Notes under the pieces: model-generated
Databases searched by the model: none
Seen by the model: only the letters and a program-made list of their open reading frames with translations
What the model was told of the DNA's origin: nothing
In this document: piece by piece, positions 20,527-32,627 of the stretch
Numbering within the stretch: position 1 is the first letter of the stretch
Layout: every line of letters starts with the position of its first letter
Position numbers and translations under genes: made by a program
Assembly: GCA_020744425.1 (NCBI GenBank)
Contig: JAGMUV010000011.1
Coordinates: 1,240,001 to 1,304,000 of the forward strand
Origin: Dactylonectria macrodidyma
Lineage: Eukaryota; Ascomycota; Sordariomycetes; Hypocreales; Nectriaceae
DNA length: 64,000 bases
Direction: 5' to 3'

Positions 20527-23084
20527 AAAATTCATTCTGCGTATTATTTATTCGGAAACGATAGGTCAATCCAGCACGTCAAGTCCGTGACTTCTCATCA
20601 AACTCAAAGAAGGGGCAGCCTCATCCTTGTGGAACTATCAAGACTTGACTCTAGATGGCTGCACTATACTAATTGATGCGTCACATCAAAATGATAGGAT
20701 AATGTTATTTTGTAGGTAATTCAGGCAAAGACCCATCTCTCGATTTTCACATTTCGAGGCAGACGGAATACTAACGACCTTTGACGCTGATCGCGGATTA
20801 GTTGTTACATAGTGTTGCGCTTGTGGCCTGATTATCCCCTTCTGCAACTCGCGGTGTTTAGGCGGCCATGAGTGGCGCGTTGATTGAGATCATCTAGTCG
20901 ATCGCAGCGTTAGAATGAGAAAGCTTATAAGTCTGTGTGGTTTTTTAGCCGTAGAGAGTATCACATAGACGCTTCATCGGATGCTGAAAGCTCGATACTT
21001 GCAATTTGCCCGCCGCCTATATACCACTCTTAAGTCATGACTTGTGACTAGATGAATGCAGAGAGAAAATGCTCATTGGCACTTAGAAAGACGTGAATAT
21101 CCGGTGGATTTGTACCGTACAGCAGCTGACCATGTAGCAAAGGCCGTGAGCGCTACAAGTGTGTTAAGATGCATAGCGACGAAACTGGACTTAGTCCGAG
21201 CAGTGCCCAAGATTAGGCAGGATATTGGTGATGCGATATGTCATATGTTCAGAACGTGTAGGCCGCAAAGTATGTGGACTATTTGCTAGCGTGGACTGGC
21301 TTGCCTGCAACGACTAGGGCAATTTCCCTGTGCTACAGATGTATGCATGTCAGCATACCAATTGCCACTGAACTGAGATATCCATTTCAAAATCTGCCAC
21401 TACAAAACCAGGCTATGCTATGCCGACAAATATTGAGTCTCCTAAAAATGTAGAGTAACATTGCTGGAAGTGGGTGATGTTTGGGTTATGTTGTACGGGA
21501 TTCTCGGAACTTGCTGCTGCCGACACTGCGTGCGTTGGTTGGACGGGGTATGCCCGCCATGGAAATGATTTCACACCAACCAATGCCCCTGGGAATCCTA
21601 AGCAAGACCCTCTTTGCCTACTCAAGTCTCTACCGCTCGCTATAGTTGACCAATGTCTGATAACTCCAACCCTGTCCCTGGGCTGTAAGCCAAACCCTTG
21701 AAACGAACAGGCTGACGCCCTAGCCAAGTTCGGAAAACGTTTGCCCAACAGCGCAAGAAGGCACCGGTCGCGAGCAAAGCGTCCAAGCATTGGCCTGGAG
21801 GCTGGAGTGCAACGCGATACCTTGCAAGACTGCAGTCGCTGAGATTAGAGTGTACGCTAAGACAGAGTCATGTCGGCCATATTCTGTTTGCGTTATAAAT
21901 GAAACTCCACGCCCATCGTAGATGACGCTCGCTGCAAGGTTTCCTTACTAGGATTAGAGTGACTTTGCAGATCCCCATCATGATGCTCTTACCGCCAGAA
22001 CACAAACCACCCAGCCACTGATTTACCTGACTAACATGAATTCGGAGAGAAACGCTGACCAGCTGATCCTGGACTTGTGATCACACATGTCTAAAGGACC
22101 GTTGAGCTGTCGAGGCTACATATAAGACTTGGCAACATATGGGTCTCTGCGGCACAACCATGACACGAACATACAAATTTAGTTTGAACTCATCTGATGC
22201 GAACGCAACTGATTCTTCGCAACACTACAGGCTCCGTGACGTAAAATCTGCAATTGACCAAGTTCTGGTAATGCTTGAGCGAACTTCAGGGTGTCTCCGT
22301 CTGTGCCCTGCTCCGAAGCGCCTAGCAAGCCAGGTGTGTCAGCATATGCCGCCAAGGATCCCAAGGCGGGCAAAACATTCGACGACAACCAAAGTCCCGT
22401 TGGCAGCATGGAAATAAGAGGGGCAAAAACGGCGGTGGATCAGTTCACTTTCTTGCTGACACTGAGTAGCGCCCACCACGTGGCACAGAGCTGCCATTGG
22501 TTCGGAGTATTATTGATTGTTGATGAGAGTAAAAATAGCTGGGCGCAGCGCCCTCCGTGTGTTCCGTGGAGAAGGGTAACAGCAACTGCAGTGATGCTCA
22601 CTCACCTCACGGGCTCTGAATATATCGGCCGATTCGTCTCTTTTACGTGAGAAGCTGAGCCCCCAGCAGGACCAGCCATCTTCAATTCGCAGAATTTATC
22701 GTCCGCCCAGCTCTCTCTGGAGCCACCTACTGGACCCTGCCCTCTCTGCACGACAGGGCTTAGTGTGTCCACAGGGCTGAGCAGCTTGCCAAGAGGGCCA
22801 AAGATCCAACGAAGGACATCAAATCTCAGCCCTAATTCATCTCGCCCTACGCAGGGTCCTCCCATGTCAGACTCCACTGTCTCAGCAGCATCTTGCTCAG
22901 CCTCGTTGCGGAGGAGGAACCTTCGTTACAAGGTCTGAGATCATCCAAGCGGGCACGATGGCTGCATATAAGACGGAGAGCTCCCAGGAGTGATGGGCGG
23001 CCCAACAGCACAAGCCTTACGTCCATTACCCGACGTGGCCCAACATTGAATTGAGGAGCTGATTTCCTGTTCGAGTCGTTCGCC
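20527..23084. other. 2.6 kb region without a recognisable gene
   Basis: Only short frames are present (up to ~125 codons), with no domain or signal peptide that I recognise. The last 150 bp should be the promoter and leader of the S41 peptidase gene. Confidence 0.4.
22965..22972 (+). promoter_or_regulatory. TATA-like element of S41 peptidase gene
   Basis: CATATAAG lies about 115 bp before the ATG at 23085, a usual distance for a fungal TATA box with a short leader. Inference from position and sequence. Confidence 0.4.
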
Positions 23085-25356
23085 ATGATTTCTTCCACCA
23101 TCCTGCTCGCCCTCGCCGGCGTGGCATCGGCCAAGCTGATCCCCGACTACCACGTCATGGACGAAGTGGCTTCTCTGCCCGACATGCCCGCCCTCATCCA
23201 CGCCCGCGACATCGCCGACAGCGGCACGGAGCCCTGCAAGATCCTGAGCAAGGCCTACGAGGCTTTGGCCACCCCGGGCAAGGTAAACATTTTGCCCATC
23301 GCTCCGTCGGTCGGACTCGCCTGCCTCAAATCAGTGCCCCTGGATAAGAAACGAGATCTCGCATTGCTCGACTATCTGCTCCCGTTTGTGTCTTTCCAGA
23401 GCACGCTGGAGAACCTGGCCGACCCGCCGGAGGGATACCTCATCCCTGGCGTTGATGTGCTCGGCGGCATCGAAGCGATCAGGACCAAATTGCAGAAGGA
23501 CCAGTATGACACTCAGTACGAGGTCATGACGGACCTAGAGAGGATTGTAAGCGAGTTCAAACTTGCTGTGGAAATATGTGCTAATTCGTTCACAATAGTT
23601 CTGGGCCGCCGGCGATGGTCACTTTGCCTACGGCCCGGCTCTCACCAACACCTTTTTCTTCGCCCGGCCGCAAGTCCTCTTCCAGTCGGTATCCATAGAC
23701 GGAGTTCGTCTACCCAACATCTTCATGCTGAGGGATATCCTGGCCGGCAACCACGGCGAGCTGGACTATCGCCCTTCGGCCCTCGAGAGCATCGACGGCC
23801 ACCCCATCGCGGAATGGATCGAGAACGACGCAGCGTGGAGGGGCGGTAACGCGCAGGATCCCGACGCCCAGTACAACAGTCAATTCTTTAGTCTGGCACG
23901 CCAAGCGTCTGGAGGGGATCCAGGTGCACTCCGAGTCGGCTTCGAGATTCCCGACAACTACACGCTGTCCTTCTACAACGGCACCACCAAGGTGGTCGAT
24001 AACATGCTGCTATTTCTAAACGGCAACGACTTCAGCGGCATCAACTCGGGCGAGGAATTCCACCAGTTGTTCGAGATCCCGCCTGCCACCACTACCGAGG
24101 CGCCTAGCAGCTCCACTGCCGAGTCGACACCTACTTATGTTAGCACCGCCGTAGAGTCCAAGACGTCGACGGCTGCTGCTGTTCCCACGGTCCCCGGATA
24201 CCCCTACCCCGTGGTGAAGCATTCGCGCAACTCCTTTTCTGGATACTTTCTGAACGAGTCCGGGTTCGAGGACACTGCTGTCCTATCCGTTCTAGAGTTC
24301 CAGCCCGGCAGCATCCCGGCCGATTTCAACGGCACAGAGTACATGCTTGAGGCCAAGGTCATGATGTCCAACTTTTTCAAGGCAGCCAAGAAGGCGAATC
24401 GCGACAAGCTCATTATCGATCTGTCTAACAACGGAGGCGGATACATCTTACTGGCTGAGATCTTCTACGCTATGCTATTCCCGCAGGGCAAGATCAGTAA
24501 CTGGGGTCGCTACCGTGCCAACGAGGCTTTTGAGGCATATTCCGAGGCCAGCTGGAAGACGCTTGTCAGCTTGGAATTCGAGCTGGATGACAGCTACCCG
24601 TACACCCCAGAGGGCGAGCAGATCAAGAATGGCAAGGAGTGGTTTGGCCCTTACAGCCTCAAGGGCGGACAAAACGTCACGGCAGCGGCTCGTTCTTCGC
24701 CGCTCGATCCAGTTGAGTTCATGGAGTCTTTCGGCGCTAGTTCTGAGCCGGACGAGGCGCCGTTCAGGCCGGAGAACATCCTCATCGTCACCGACGGCAT
24801 CTGCGCCTCGTCCTGCACCATCTTGACGGGCCTGCTCACGCGCAACCACGGCATCCGTACTTTGGCGCTGGGCGGTCGCCCCATGGGCTTCGCCATGCAA
24901 GCCATGGGAGGCGTCAAGGGCACTCGCCTGCAAGAGTTTGACACGCTGCTCTCAGACACGCTCGGCTTTATCACGGCCGTCGAGAGCGACGCCGATGCCC
25001 TGCAGATCCTCTCAGACGCGGCAGACTCGCTGCCCGGCACCAACGGAGGTCCTCCCCTAGTCGGGGTCACCGGCGCCGTCAACTACGTCAACGGATACAT
25101 GGTCGACGATCTCGAGGGATACCCGGTGCACTTCAAGTACGAGGCTGCAAACGGCCGCCTGTTCTACACGCAGATGATGCTCAAGGACGTCTCCGAGATC
25201 TGGCGAAGGGCAGCCGCGGTGGCTTGGAAAGGCGCGTCGTGCGTGCTCGGGTCGACCAAGAACCAGGACGGCACTATGGCTGACGAGCCGCTCCCCTTTG
25301 ACGCTCGTGTGAAGAGTCGGGCTTCTAAGGTGAAGAACCCAGGGATGCTGAACTGA
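23085..25356 (+). CDS. secreted CPAF-like peptidase, S41 family
   Basis: Two exons, 23085-23546 and 23599-25356, give 739 codons plus stop. A clear signal peptide (MISSTILLALAGVASA) starts the protein. Residues ~50-230 match the N-terminal part of fungal CPAF-like peptidases (DPPEGYLIPGVDVLGG, FWAAGDGHFAYGPALTNTF). A Ser/Thr/Pro-rich insert follows, then the tail-specific-protease core: KLIIDLSNNGGGYILLAEIF and the nucleophile region TDGICASSCTIL, with Ser558 the likely nucleophile. Many NxT/NxS sites suggest glycosylation. The family cleaves proteins outside the cell; targets here are unknown. Length agrees with family members of ~700-770 residues. It stands alone, without a co-oriented partner, and has its own TATA-like element upstream. 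Confidence 0.9.
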
Positions 25357-26120
25357 TAGAGTCGAAGATTAGGAAGCTTACTTCATTGTATGTAATTGTT
25401 TGGTTTTGAGATACAGTCCTAGATGAAGCATAGAGCAGTTAGTCTATACAAGTCATGTTTATAAAAATTGTTAAACTTATTCAACATATTTAAAGTACAG
25501 AGCAAGTGTAGAAGTCAGACTCATTGGCCTTGGAAGTATCAATCTGGGTAGAACTTGCTTGATAAACAGCGGAGCCAGAAAACTTGCCCGGCGGCTAAAC
25601 AACTCCTTATCTATCAAGAATGATGCAATTCCTCTGGTTGGGTGCGTAGCGGCTAGCTTCTGGGTTGTATAAGAAATAAAGCCTAGACGCCCAACCGAGT
25701 CATAGCGGTGCCAGAGGGGAGCCCGTGATGCGTGTTATACATGTCTTAAAAGGGATGCTTTAAAAGAGCGGCAGTTAGTAACGTAGGACGGAGCTAGTCA
25801 TCGGTGGAACCACACCACCCAAAGTTACGACACTGACGACTAATGCAGCTTGCTGACATGGATCCACTCTCTATCCGGGCCGCTCGACCTGTTACTTTCA
25901 GGCACAATCCTTCTCTTCCTGCAACCTGCTGACGTCTGAAACTCACAATAACAGTTAATGTGCGGATGCTAATGGAGGAACTATATCCATAGCCACAGCC
26001 AAGATTATAAAGAACCCCTACGCCACTTTACTTTCGCTGTGAAGCCCAAATGTACTTTCTTTTTAACTGATTTCGAGATTGCTGTCCCAACATTATACAA
26101 CCTCCTTCTCTATCATCAAC
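25357..26120. other. intergenic region with SDR promoter
   Basis: About 760 bp between two plus-strand genes. A TATA-like ATTATAAAG lies near 26004-26012, about 110 bp before the SDR start. No gene was seen. Confidence 0.45.
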
Positions 26121-27098
26121 ATGACATCAAAGTACGTTGCAGTTCACGGAAAGCTCGCCGGACCAGGCGATGCGCGTCCCACTGCTTCCCAGATCATCGA
26201 TGACTATGGTCTAGCGGGGAAACTCTCGGACAAGGTTATTCTTATAACTGGCACCTCCTCTGGCATAGGCATCGATACTGTCCGTGCGATTTACCGCACT
26301 GGCGCCACCATCTACGCAACTGCTCGCGATGTCGACAAGGCAAAGAAGGCACTGGGCGACCTGACCGACAGCCCTCGCGTCCACTTCCTGGAACTTGATT
26401 TGGGCTCTGTCGCCTCGGTGCGGGCTTCCGCAGAGAGCTTCAAGTCCAAGAGCTCCCAGCTCAATGTTCTCATTGGGAATGCTGGCGTTATGGCTTGTCC
26501 TGAAGGCCGCACGGCAGATGGCTTTGAGACGCAATTTGGCACCAACCATCTGGGTCATTTTCTTCTCTTCTATCTTCTCAAGGATACCCTACTTGCATCT
26601 TCAACACCAGAATGGAACTCCCGCGTTGTCCTGCTCTCATCTTGTGCCCACCAGGCTGGCTCGGTTCACCTTGATAACCTCACTCTGGAGGGCGAGTATG
26701 AGCCCTGGAAATCCTACGGCCAGAGCAAGACGGCCAATCTTTGGACCGCCCGAGAAATTGAGAAGCGCTTCGGGGGCCAAGGCCTCCATTCGTGGGCTGT
26801 TCACCCTGGCAGTATTGCCACTGAACTCCAACGCCATTGTTCGGACGAACAAAAACAGCAGTGGGCGGATAACAAGGAGTTGGCAAAGGTATGGAAGAGC
26901 TCCGAGCAAGGAGCGGCGACCACTGTCTTGGCAGCAGTTTCGCCCGAACTTGAGGGCAAAGGTGGCTTGTACTTGGAGGATACTCAGGTAGCTAAGCCTC
27001 CAGCCAGAGGAAGCACTGGTGTGGCGGATTGGGCCTATGATGAGGAAGGTCCAGGAAAGCTGTGGGAAAAGTCTCTCGAGCTTCTGAGATTGGAATGA
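26121..27098 (+). CDS. short-chain dehydrogenase/reductase (retinol-dehydrogenase-like)
   Basis: Single-exon gene of 325 codons plus stop. The frame begins earlier at a TTG, but the ATG at 26121 (MTSKYVAVHG) is the natural start. Motifs are the classical NAD(P)-binding TGTSSGIG (residues 43-50), the NVLIGNAGV segment, the VVLLSS strand with its catalytic-region Ser, and the active-site YGQSK (Tyr199, Lys203), followed by HPGSIATEL. This is the fungal WW-domain-oxidoreductase/retinol-dehydrogenase-like SDR group, which reduces or oxidises carbonyl compounds in the cytosol; the substrate cannot be inferred. There is no transmembrane segment. The gene is convergent with the MYND gene, with stops ~340 bp apart. 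Confidence 0.9.
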   Translation: MTSKYVAVHGKLAGPGDARPTASQIIDDYGLAGKLSDKVILITGTSSGIGIDTVRAIYRTGATIYATARDVDKAKKALGDLTDSPRVHFLELDLGSVASVRASAESFKSKSSQLNVLIGNAGVMACPEGRTADGFETQFGTNHLGHFLLFYLLKDTLLASSTPEWNSRVVLLSSCAHQAGSVHLDNLTLEGEYEPWKSYGQSKTANLWTAREIEKRFGGQGLHSWAVHPGSIATELQRHCSDEQKQQWADNKELAKVWKSSEQGAATTVLAAVSPELEGKGGLYLEDTQVAKPPARGSTGVADWAYDEEGPGKLWEKSLELLRLE

Positions 27099-27439
27099 GT
27101 CTACCGGACATGAGTGCCCTTGATAGGGTTGTGCGTACATGGGCATTCGTTAGGGTGGAGTTGGTGCAAAAAGCAACCAAGGGGGCGGGCAAAGGCGAGG
27201 TTTCGTATATTGATCGAGACAGAAATGTAACAAGGATACTTCAGATCTCTATCTACCATGGACTGCGCTCGCTCATACGGAAGCGGAAGTGAATATGATA
27301 GAAACCGGAAGAGAATCAGTAATCACCACCACCCAGCGCGGTTTCATTTGTGGCATTTTTAGGCAAAATGTGACGCACTACGGTCTAAACAGCCGGTGCT
27401 AAACTGTGGTTAGAGATGAGCCACTCCCAAGAATTCTGT
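27099..27439. other. convergent intergenic region
   Basis: About 340 bp between the stops of the SDR and MYND genes, holding both 3' ends. Nothing else was seen. Confidence 0.45.
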
Positions 27440-28177
27440 TCACGACTCATGATACGTCACATTGCCTGTAGTGTTGTCCATGATTGACATTGCCCAACCA
27501 TCCGGCAAGTTACCCTGTTCCATGGCCATCATCACCCCTCTCATAGGCGCCCCGTTGGATCCGCCAGGGCCTCGGCCCAGTACGGCCTCTGTGAACATCC
27601 GGAGCTGCATGGGGAACTGCGCGTCTCCGTACTGCTCGATGATGTCGCTCTTTTCCACCTTGCACGAGAGGTCGCACCACTGCGACTTGTCCATGCCCAA
27701 GTCCTGGCACACCTGCGCCTTATCCGGGCCCCACCACTCTGGAAGAAGGCCGCGTCGAGACTCAACGGCCTTGAGGTAGCGCTTGAAGCCGACGAGGCCG
27801 TTGGACGCTCCGCCGTAGATACTGTCCGCATCCGCGCCACCTTCCATGACGTAGTCGTCTTGGACGCGCAGTCGGTACGAGTCAATGAGGAGCGTGTACA
27901 CGTCCGTCTCCGGGCGGTTATGAAGCCAGGTGTTTTTATCCAGCCGAGTGAAGGGGCAAGAAACACCCTGCTTGAGACCCTTAGGAGGTGAGAAGGCAGG
28001 TTTCGAGCCCGAAGAACGGCCTGGTTGAGTATTCATCTTGCCGCAAATCTTCTTGTGGGCCTTCCAGTCCGCCTTTTGGCACTCTCGCGAGCAGTATGGC
28101 GTGTCGGAGCACTTTGCGCATTTCTTGATGCTTGCTTCCCCCGACGTTTTCTTGCAGACGCTGCAGGAGAGGGGCAT
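27440..28177 (-). CDS. MYND-type zinc finger protein
   Basis: Single exon, 245 codons plus stop, from the ATG at 28175-28177 (MPLSCSVCKK). Residues ~5-44 form a MYND finger with the usual Cys/His order: C-SVC, CAKC, YCSREC, ADWKAHKKIC. After a short Ser/Pro linker a conserved alpha-rich domain begins (NRPETDVYTLLIDSYRLR), typical of small fungal MYND proteins of ~230-250 residues. The MYND finger is a protein-interaction module; no SET or other enzymatic domain is present. The frame is open ~90 codons further upstream, but that part resembles no known domain and the MYND start is the normal N-terminus of the family. Confidence 0.85.
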   Translation of the reverse strand: MPLSCSVCKKTSGEASIKKCAKCSDTPYCSRECQKADWKAHKKICGKMNTQPGRSSGSKPAFSPPKGLKQGVSCPFTRLDKNTWLHNRPETDVYTLLIDSYRLRVQDDYVMEGGADADSIYGGASNGLVGFKRYLKAVESRRGLLPEWWGPDKAQVCQDLGMDKSQWCDLSCKVEKSDIIEQYGDAQFPMQLRMFTEAVLGRGPGGSNGAPMRGVMMAMEQGNLPDGWAMSIMDNTTGNVTYHES

Positions 28178-28567
28178 TTTAAGAAGCGGTGGAAGGAACC
28201 TTGTATAATGTGTTAGTAAGGCAGTGCCAAAGCCATAGATTGCTGGATCAGTACCTGATATGTGATGCTTGGTTGTAGTATAGCCTTGATATTGTGGATG
28301 TGGGAGGAAAGAGCAAGTTGTCGGTGAGGAGATGAGGAGGAGGAGTTTAGGTTTAGCACTTATCAAGAAAAAGCAAAAACGTTGATGAAACGCCACAAAC
28401 AAGGCATGGATGCCTAGCAGGTGAGGCAGTCGCATAAAGGATAGGTATGACAAAAGAAATTAATTCAGATTGAAACGTGGATCAAACCCCCGCGACCTTT
28501 GTTTGAGTTCAGCTTGCCTCATTAATCCCCCCGAGTTGTCACACGAACAACACTGTCCAGTTCTACC
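28178..28567. other. region upstream of the MYND gene
   Basis: About 390 bp with the MYND promoter and the 3' end of the Zn2Cys6 factor gene. The in-frame upstream extension of the MYND gene lies here and is not thought to be translated. Confidence 0.4.
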
Positions 28568-30722
28568 TTACTGCCAATCTGCACGGATCCAGTCAAACGT
28601 ATCCAATAGCTCGAAGTTGAAATCCGGAGCACTTCCAACATCCCAATTCAAAGATTGAAGAGCACCTCCGGTGTCAGTGCCAGAGTTGAGGTGGTGATCC
28701 AGCACGCGCTGGATAATGGTCTTGCAGTCCGCGCAAAGGTCTGCGTTTGGCGCAGGCGGGCGAACCCAGTCAAGAAATCCGACGAGGAGGCTAAGTTGCT
28801 GTATAATAGCTGACCGGCTCACGCGGGAGTCTTTGGGATGCGTCCCATGGAATGATGGCCGTAGGAGTTCGAGGCATAGAATCCCGCCGGCAGGAGCTGC
28901 GTACGCCATCACCTGGTATGTAAGCGGCATGTTGAACAACGTTTCCAGGGGCACTACTTACAAGCCACTCAAAATTGCGTCTCATATTCGCGAATTGATC
29001 CTTGTGCGTCCAAAAGACGAGCGTTATCACCACCATCTCGAAGCTTGTCAGCAGCAAGTTGCCCTCGTCGGCCGCGCCATGGCGAAGAAGTAGCCTCTCC
29101 ACGAAAAACAGGTTCTGCAAATGCGCTAGATGAATCAAAACTCTGGTATAAATTGCGCGGCTGTCGAGCCTTGAGTCAAACATGTTTTCCGGGTCATAGG
29201 CTAAACTGGCAGGGAACTCGGACATTGTCTTTAGGTGGCGTGCCTTGATGTTTCTGTTTGCTACAGTCAGCTCAAAATCATGACCAGGTGGGGTGTGACG
29301 TACTGAAGCTGGTCAAGAGTGACGATAGTCGTTGTGTCAAGGGCGACATCAATCAGCTCATCCAGAATGGTAGCAATCAGGTATCGCCCCCTGACGAGAG
29401 TGGTAGGATACAATTCGCCCTTGGTGTTCCAACCGCGTCCATCCAAGGCATTAACAGCAGCCATGAGTGTTGGCTCGTCAGCTATAAGGTCCTCATCTCG
29501 AAGATCAAGTGGCAGCGGCGTCGAGCAATACCGACGATTGACCAGCGGTGGGCGACCGGTAAACGACACGCCGAATTTGTCGCCGTTGAATATTTCCGCA
29601 AAGATTCGGCGCTTATTTTCGGAACACAAGGATGGCTTGTACGGCTTCACGGCTTGTTGCACGTGCAATCCTAAGAAGGTCATCATGGAGGATGAAATGC
29701 CATGCGAATTCCAGCATTGGAGACCTCGGATTGTTAGCAAACGTGATTTATTCCATGATGCGGAACTTACTAGCATCGCCAATAATGATGGACTCTAGTA
29801 TGGCCTTTCGGCGACAAAGTTCGAGGAGCAGGTAGTTGCCCTCATTGAAATAGCGAGAGATTTCGATGCAGTAGCCAAGACAAGCCAGAGCTTTGTCGGG
29901 GGATCGTTTGCCGGGGATCCAAGTAAGATGGCGGGTTTGGAGCGCGTCAAGACAGTCCGAGATGCGTTCCAGGTACGGCCATAGCAGGCCTATGGATTCC
30001 CATCTGAGGTTGGAGCCGCAGAATTGATCCATCCATTCTTTGGGGCTCGTGTGTATGTCTCTCAATGGACGGGTCGAGTTGTTGCACATCTGCTCTTCAA
30101 CAAGCTCAAGCTCACTCTCAGTCAAAGGGCGCTGATGGCTAAAGATTTCTTGCAGAGAATGAATGATTCTGGAAACAGCTACATGACACCATCCTTCGGA
30201 TTCCATAGGGTCATCGTGAAAGACCATCAGCTCGTTTGACTGGCTAGGGAGATGTTGAAGAACATAGAGGCATGCCTCACGCATTGGCGGAGACAAATCT
30301 CGAAAATGAATGTTTTGTCTAGATTTACTTTTAGAGCCTTGGCCATAATCCTGGCCTGTGTCCGGGACGCGGAGGAGTGATAGACTGTATCGGGTTTCCT
30401 CGAAAACTGCGGAATGGCTGGTGAAGCCGAGATAACCTGGGCCAGAAGGGGGACTAGGCAATGTTGTGCCAATAGCTTCGGCTGGCAATGCAGGCTCAGT
30501 GGAAATAATTGGCTCTGAAAGGGTCTGGCTCGGCGACTGCCTTGCTGTCTTTAATCGCGGAGCAGACGCCGAGTAGATGCACGCTCTGTCTTGTCCCTTC
30601 TTGCGACACCGATTGCACACCGGCTGTCGATGATCGCAGGCGACCTTACGAGCCCTACAAGGATCACAGGCCTGCGGCCGGCCATTTGCTCGACGCGGCG
30701 GCGATGATGGAGCTCGATTCAT
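28568..30722 (-). CDS. Zn2Cys6 fungal transcription factor
   Basis: Four exons, 30722-29771, 29724-29304, 29253-28962 and 28912-28568, give 669 codons plus stop with consistent phases; introns are 46-50 bp. The zinc cluster is near the N-terminus: CDPCRARKVACDHRQPVCNR continuing to a sixth Cys (spacing C-x2-C-x6-C-x6-C-x2-C-x8-C), preceded by a basic stretch. The long helical region includes MREACLYVLQHLP, EWMDQFCGSNLRWESIGLLW and YCIEISRYFN, the usual regulatory middle region (fungal_trans-like), and the protein ends with a Trp/Asp-rich tail. Size and layout fit binuclear cluster activators or repressors. No target can be inferred; the next gene downstream is the MYND gene. Confidence 0.88.
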
Positions 30723-31547
30723 TTTTGCAGATTTGTTTTGGTGTGGTTAGACATTGCGACTTGGTATCGGCGTCGGTGTGACGTGAAGATTACAGTCACA
30801 GAGTGTGAGTAATAATTCGGAGAACATGGCCTAGACATGCTGACGCGATTGCGGAGCACGGTCCAATTAGGAACCCGCAGCTAGCTTTTGCCGGGTGTAC
30901 TGAGGAACGGGCATGATTTTGGAATATGACATGACGCTGAGTCTCTATTTTATTCCTATCACTGGAGAGTGATACGGACAGGGATTTGGTTGTACTAAAT
31001 CCAGACTACATCCGCGAGCAGGGTAAGGCAAAACATCATATTGACCGGTCACTAAAACTTCAAGACAGACGCATTCTTCATCATTGGCACAATTCAAAGA
31101 ATTGATTTAATTAGGAATATTCTATAGTTTTTTAAGTCTGGATTAAATATTCCGAAAAAAAAATATATATATTCAGATTTAGGCTCTACCTCACGTTCCC
31201 GCCCTGTCTCATGAGTCATTGCCATATCTTTTGCTATTTCTCGTTCCTTTATCATAAAAGGCCCAATCTCGATCTCGCCAATTTATGCACACTGTACAAC
31301 GATGATGACGGATCTCGGGAGCGAGAGTTTAACGGTCAACACTAGCTGTGTAGGAAAAGGGGAAAGTTCACAGTCGGTTTTTGTCTTCATAGACACGTTT
31401 AATTTTACACACTCATGTTCTATTCCTTCTTGGTGTAATGAAGACTAAGACATCGGTGCTTTGCTCACAACAACACCGCCTCAGGACTACGTTGCTGTCA
31501 ATCAACTAGAAAATGCATTTTCCTACCCTTGTAAAGATGGTATTAAT
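30723..31547. other. AT-rich intergenic region
   Basis: About 825 bp upstream of the Zn2Cys6 factor and downstream of the Gfo/Idh/MocA gene. Around 31080-31180 it is strongly AT-rich, with an A-run and TATATATATA near 31157-31171. No gene was recognised. Confidence 0.45.
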
Positions 31548-32627
31548 CTAGAAGTCAAACTGCTCCACCTCAACGGTTTTGTTACCCTCCAGCGCTTCCT
31601 TGATGGCTTGGCACACCGCCAAAGCCGCGAGACCAGCCTCCGCTGTACAGCTCGGCGTCTCCTGGCCTCTGATGACCTTGACAAAGTGGTTTAGCTGCAG
31701 CTCGAAAGGAATTCCCTCGGGCACCGGGACGCTCTCCTCGACAAGCTCCGTGAGCCACGACTTGGTCCTGCCAGCGTACGACCACGTCGTCATGTCCGGC
31801 ACGCTCAGCGATCCGTCGGTACCGAAGATGCGGTAAAAGTCCTGCCCCGACTTGGGAATCAACGGGTTCTCGCCGGTGCCGGCCTCGAAGTTGTAAGGGG
31901 ATGGCAGGTTGTCGGACACGATGAAGCTCCCAACGGCGCCGGACTTGAAGCGGATGGTCAGCACGGCGCCCTCTTCGGCCTCGAAACCCCGCTGGGAGAT
32001 GGTCTTTTCGGCGTGGATCCTGACGATGGGACCGAAGAGGTAGTGCAGGAGGTCCACCTCGTGAATCATGTTGATCAGGATGACTCCGCCAGTCTTTCCT
32101 TTTCGCCACTCTGCCGGGGCGTCGAAGTAGTCCAGCGGCTTGTATGTTGCCCATATTCCGTTGATTGCGACGACATTTCCCAGTGCGCCTGAAGATACAA
32201 TCTCCTTTGCCTTGACCATGTAAGGGTTGAAGCGACGGTGGTGGCCGACGATGGCCTTGACCTTCGTCTCTCTCAAATGCTCAACCAGCGCCTTCCCGCT
32301 TGCGATATCGGTGCAAAATGGCTTCTCGATCAGAACATGAACTCCACCGGCCGCCAGTTCTTTCGAGATGGGCACGTGTGTGTGATTCGGCGTGCAGATG
32401 ATGGCGCCGTCGGGCTTGTGAGGGGAGTCGAGCAGCTCAGCGACAGATTTGTAGTAAGCGGTGCCTAGGTCCTCAGCCAGCACTTTTCCTCCGGGCATCA
32501 GGTCGACGATGGCAACGAGGTCGGCGTCGGGGCTGGCCACGACTGTTTTTGCGTGGCGAGGGCCTATCAGACCGACACCGATGACGGCAACCTTGATCTT
32601 GGGTGAGGTTGACATGTTGAGAGTCAT
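31548..32627 (-). CDS. Gfo/Idh/MocA-family NAD(P)-dependent oxidoreductase
   Basis: Single exon of 359 codons plus stop. The N-terminal Rossmann fold reads VAVIGVGLIGPRHAKT, followed by ICTPNHTHVPIS and the family signature EKP in VLIEKPFCTDI. The C-terminal alpha/beta domain has GGVILINMIHEVDLLHYLFG, where His and Asp correspond to the substrate-site residues of inositol and sugar dehydrogenases. The family oxidises or reduces sugars, inositols and related polyols in the cytosol; this substrate is unknown. The first ATG (32625-32627) gives MTLNMST; a start four codons later is equally possible. The gene has the same orientation as the antiporter gene upstream, but the ~770 bp gap argues against a shared transcript. 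Confidence 0.9.
   Translation of the reverse strand: MTLNMSTSPKIKVAVIGVGLIGPRHAKTVVASPDADLVAIVDLMPGGKVLAEDLGTAYYKSVAELLDSPHKPDGAIICTPNHTHVPISKELAAGGVHVLIEKPFCTDIASGKALVEHLRETKVKAIVGHHRRFNPYMVKAKEIVSSGALGNVVAINGIWATYKPLDYFDAPAEWRKGKTGGVILINMIHEVDLLHYLFGPIVRIHAEKTISQRGFEAEEGAVLTIRFKSGAVGSFIVSDNLPSPYNFEAGTGENPLIPKSGQDFYRIFGTDGSLSVPDMTTWSYAGRTKSWLTELVEESVPVPEGIPFELQLNHFVKVIRGQETPSCTAEAGLAALAVCQAIKEALEGNKTVEVEQFDF

Noticed and set aside
28178..28453. N-terminal extension of the MYND protein
   Set aside because: The in-frame upstream part is not family-like, and the MYND finger normally starts right after the ATG at 28177.
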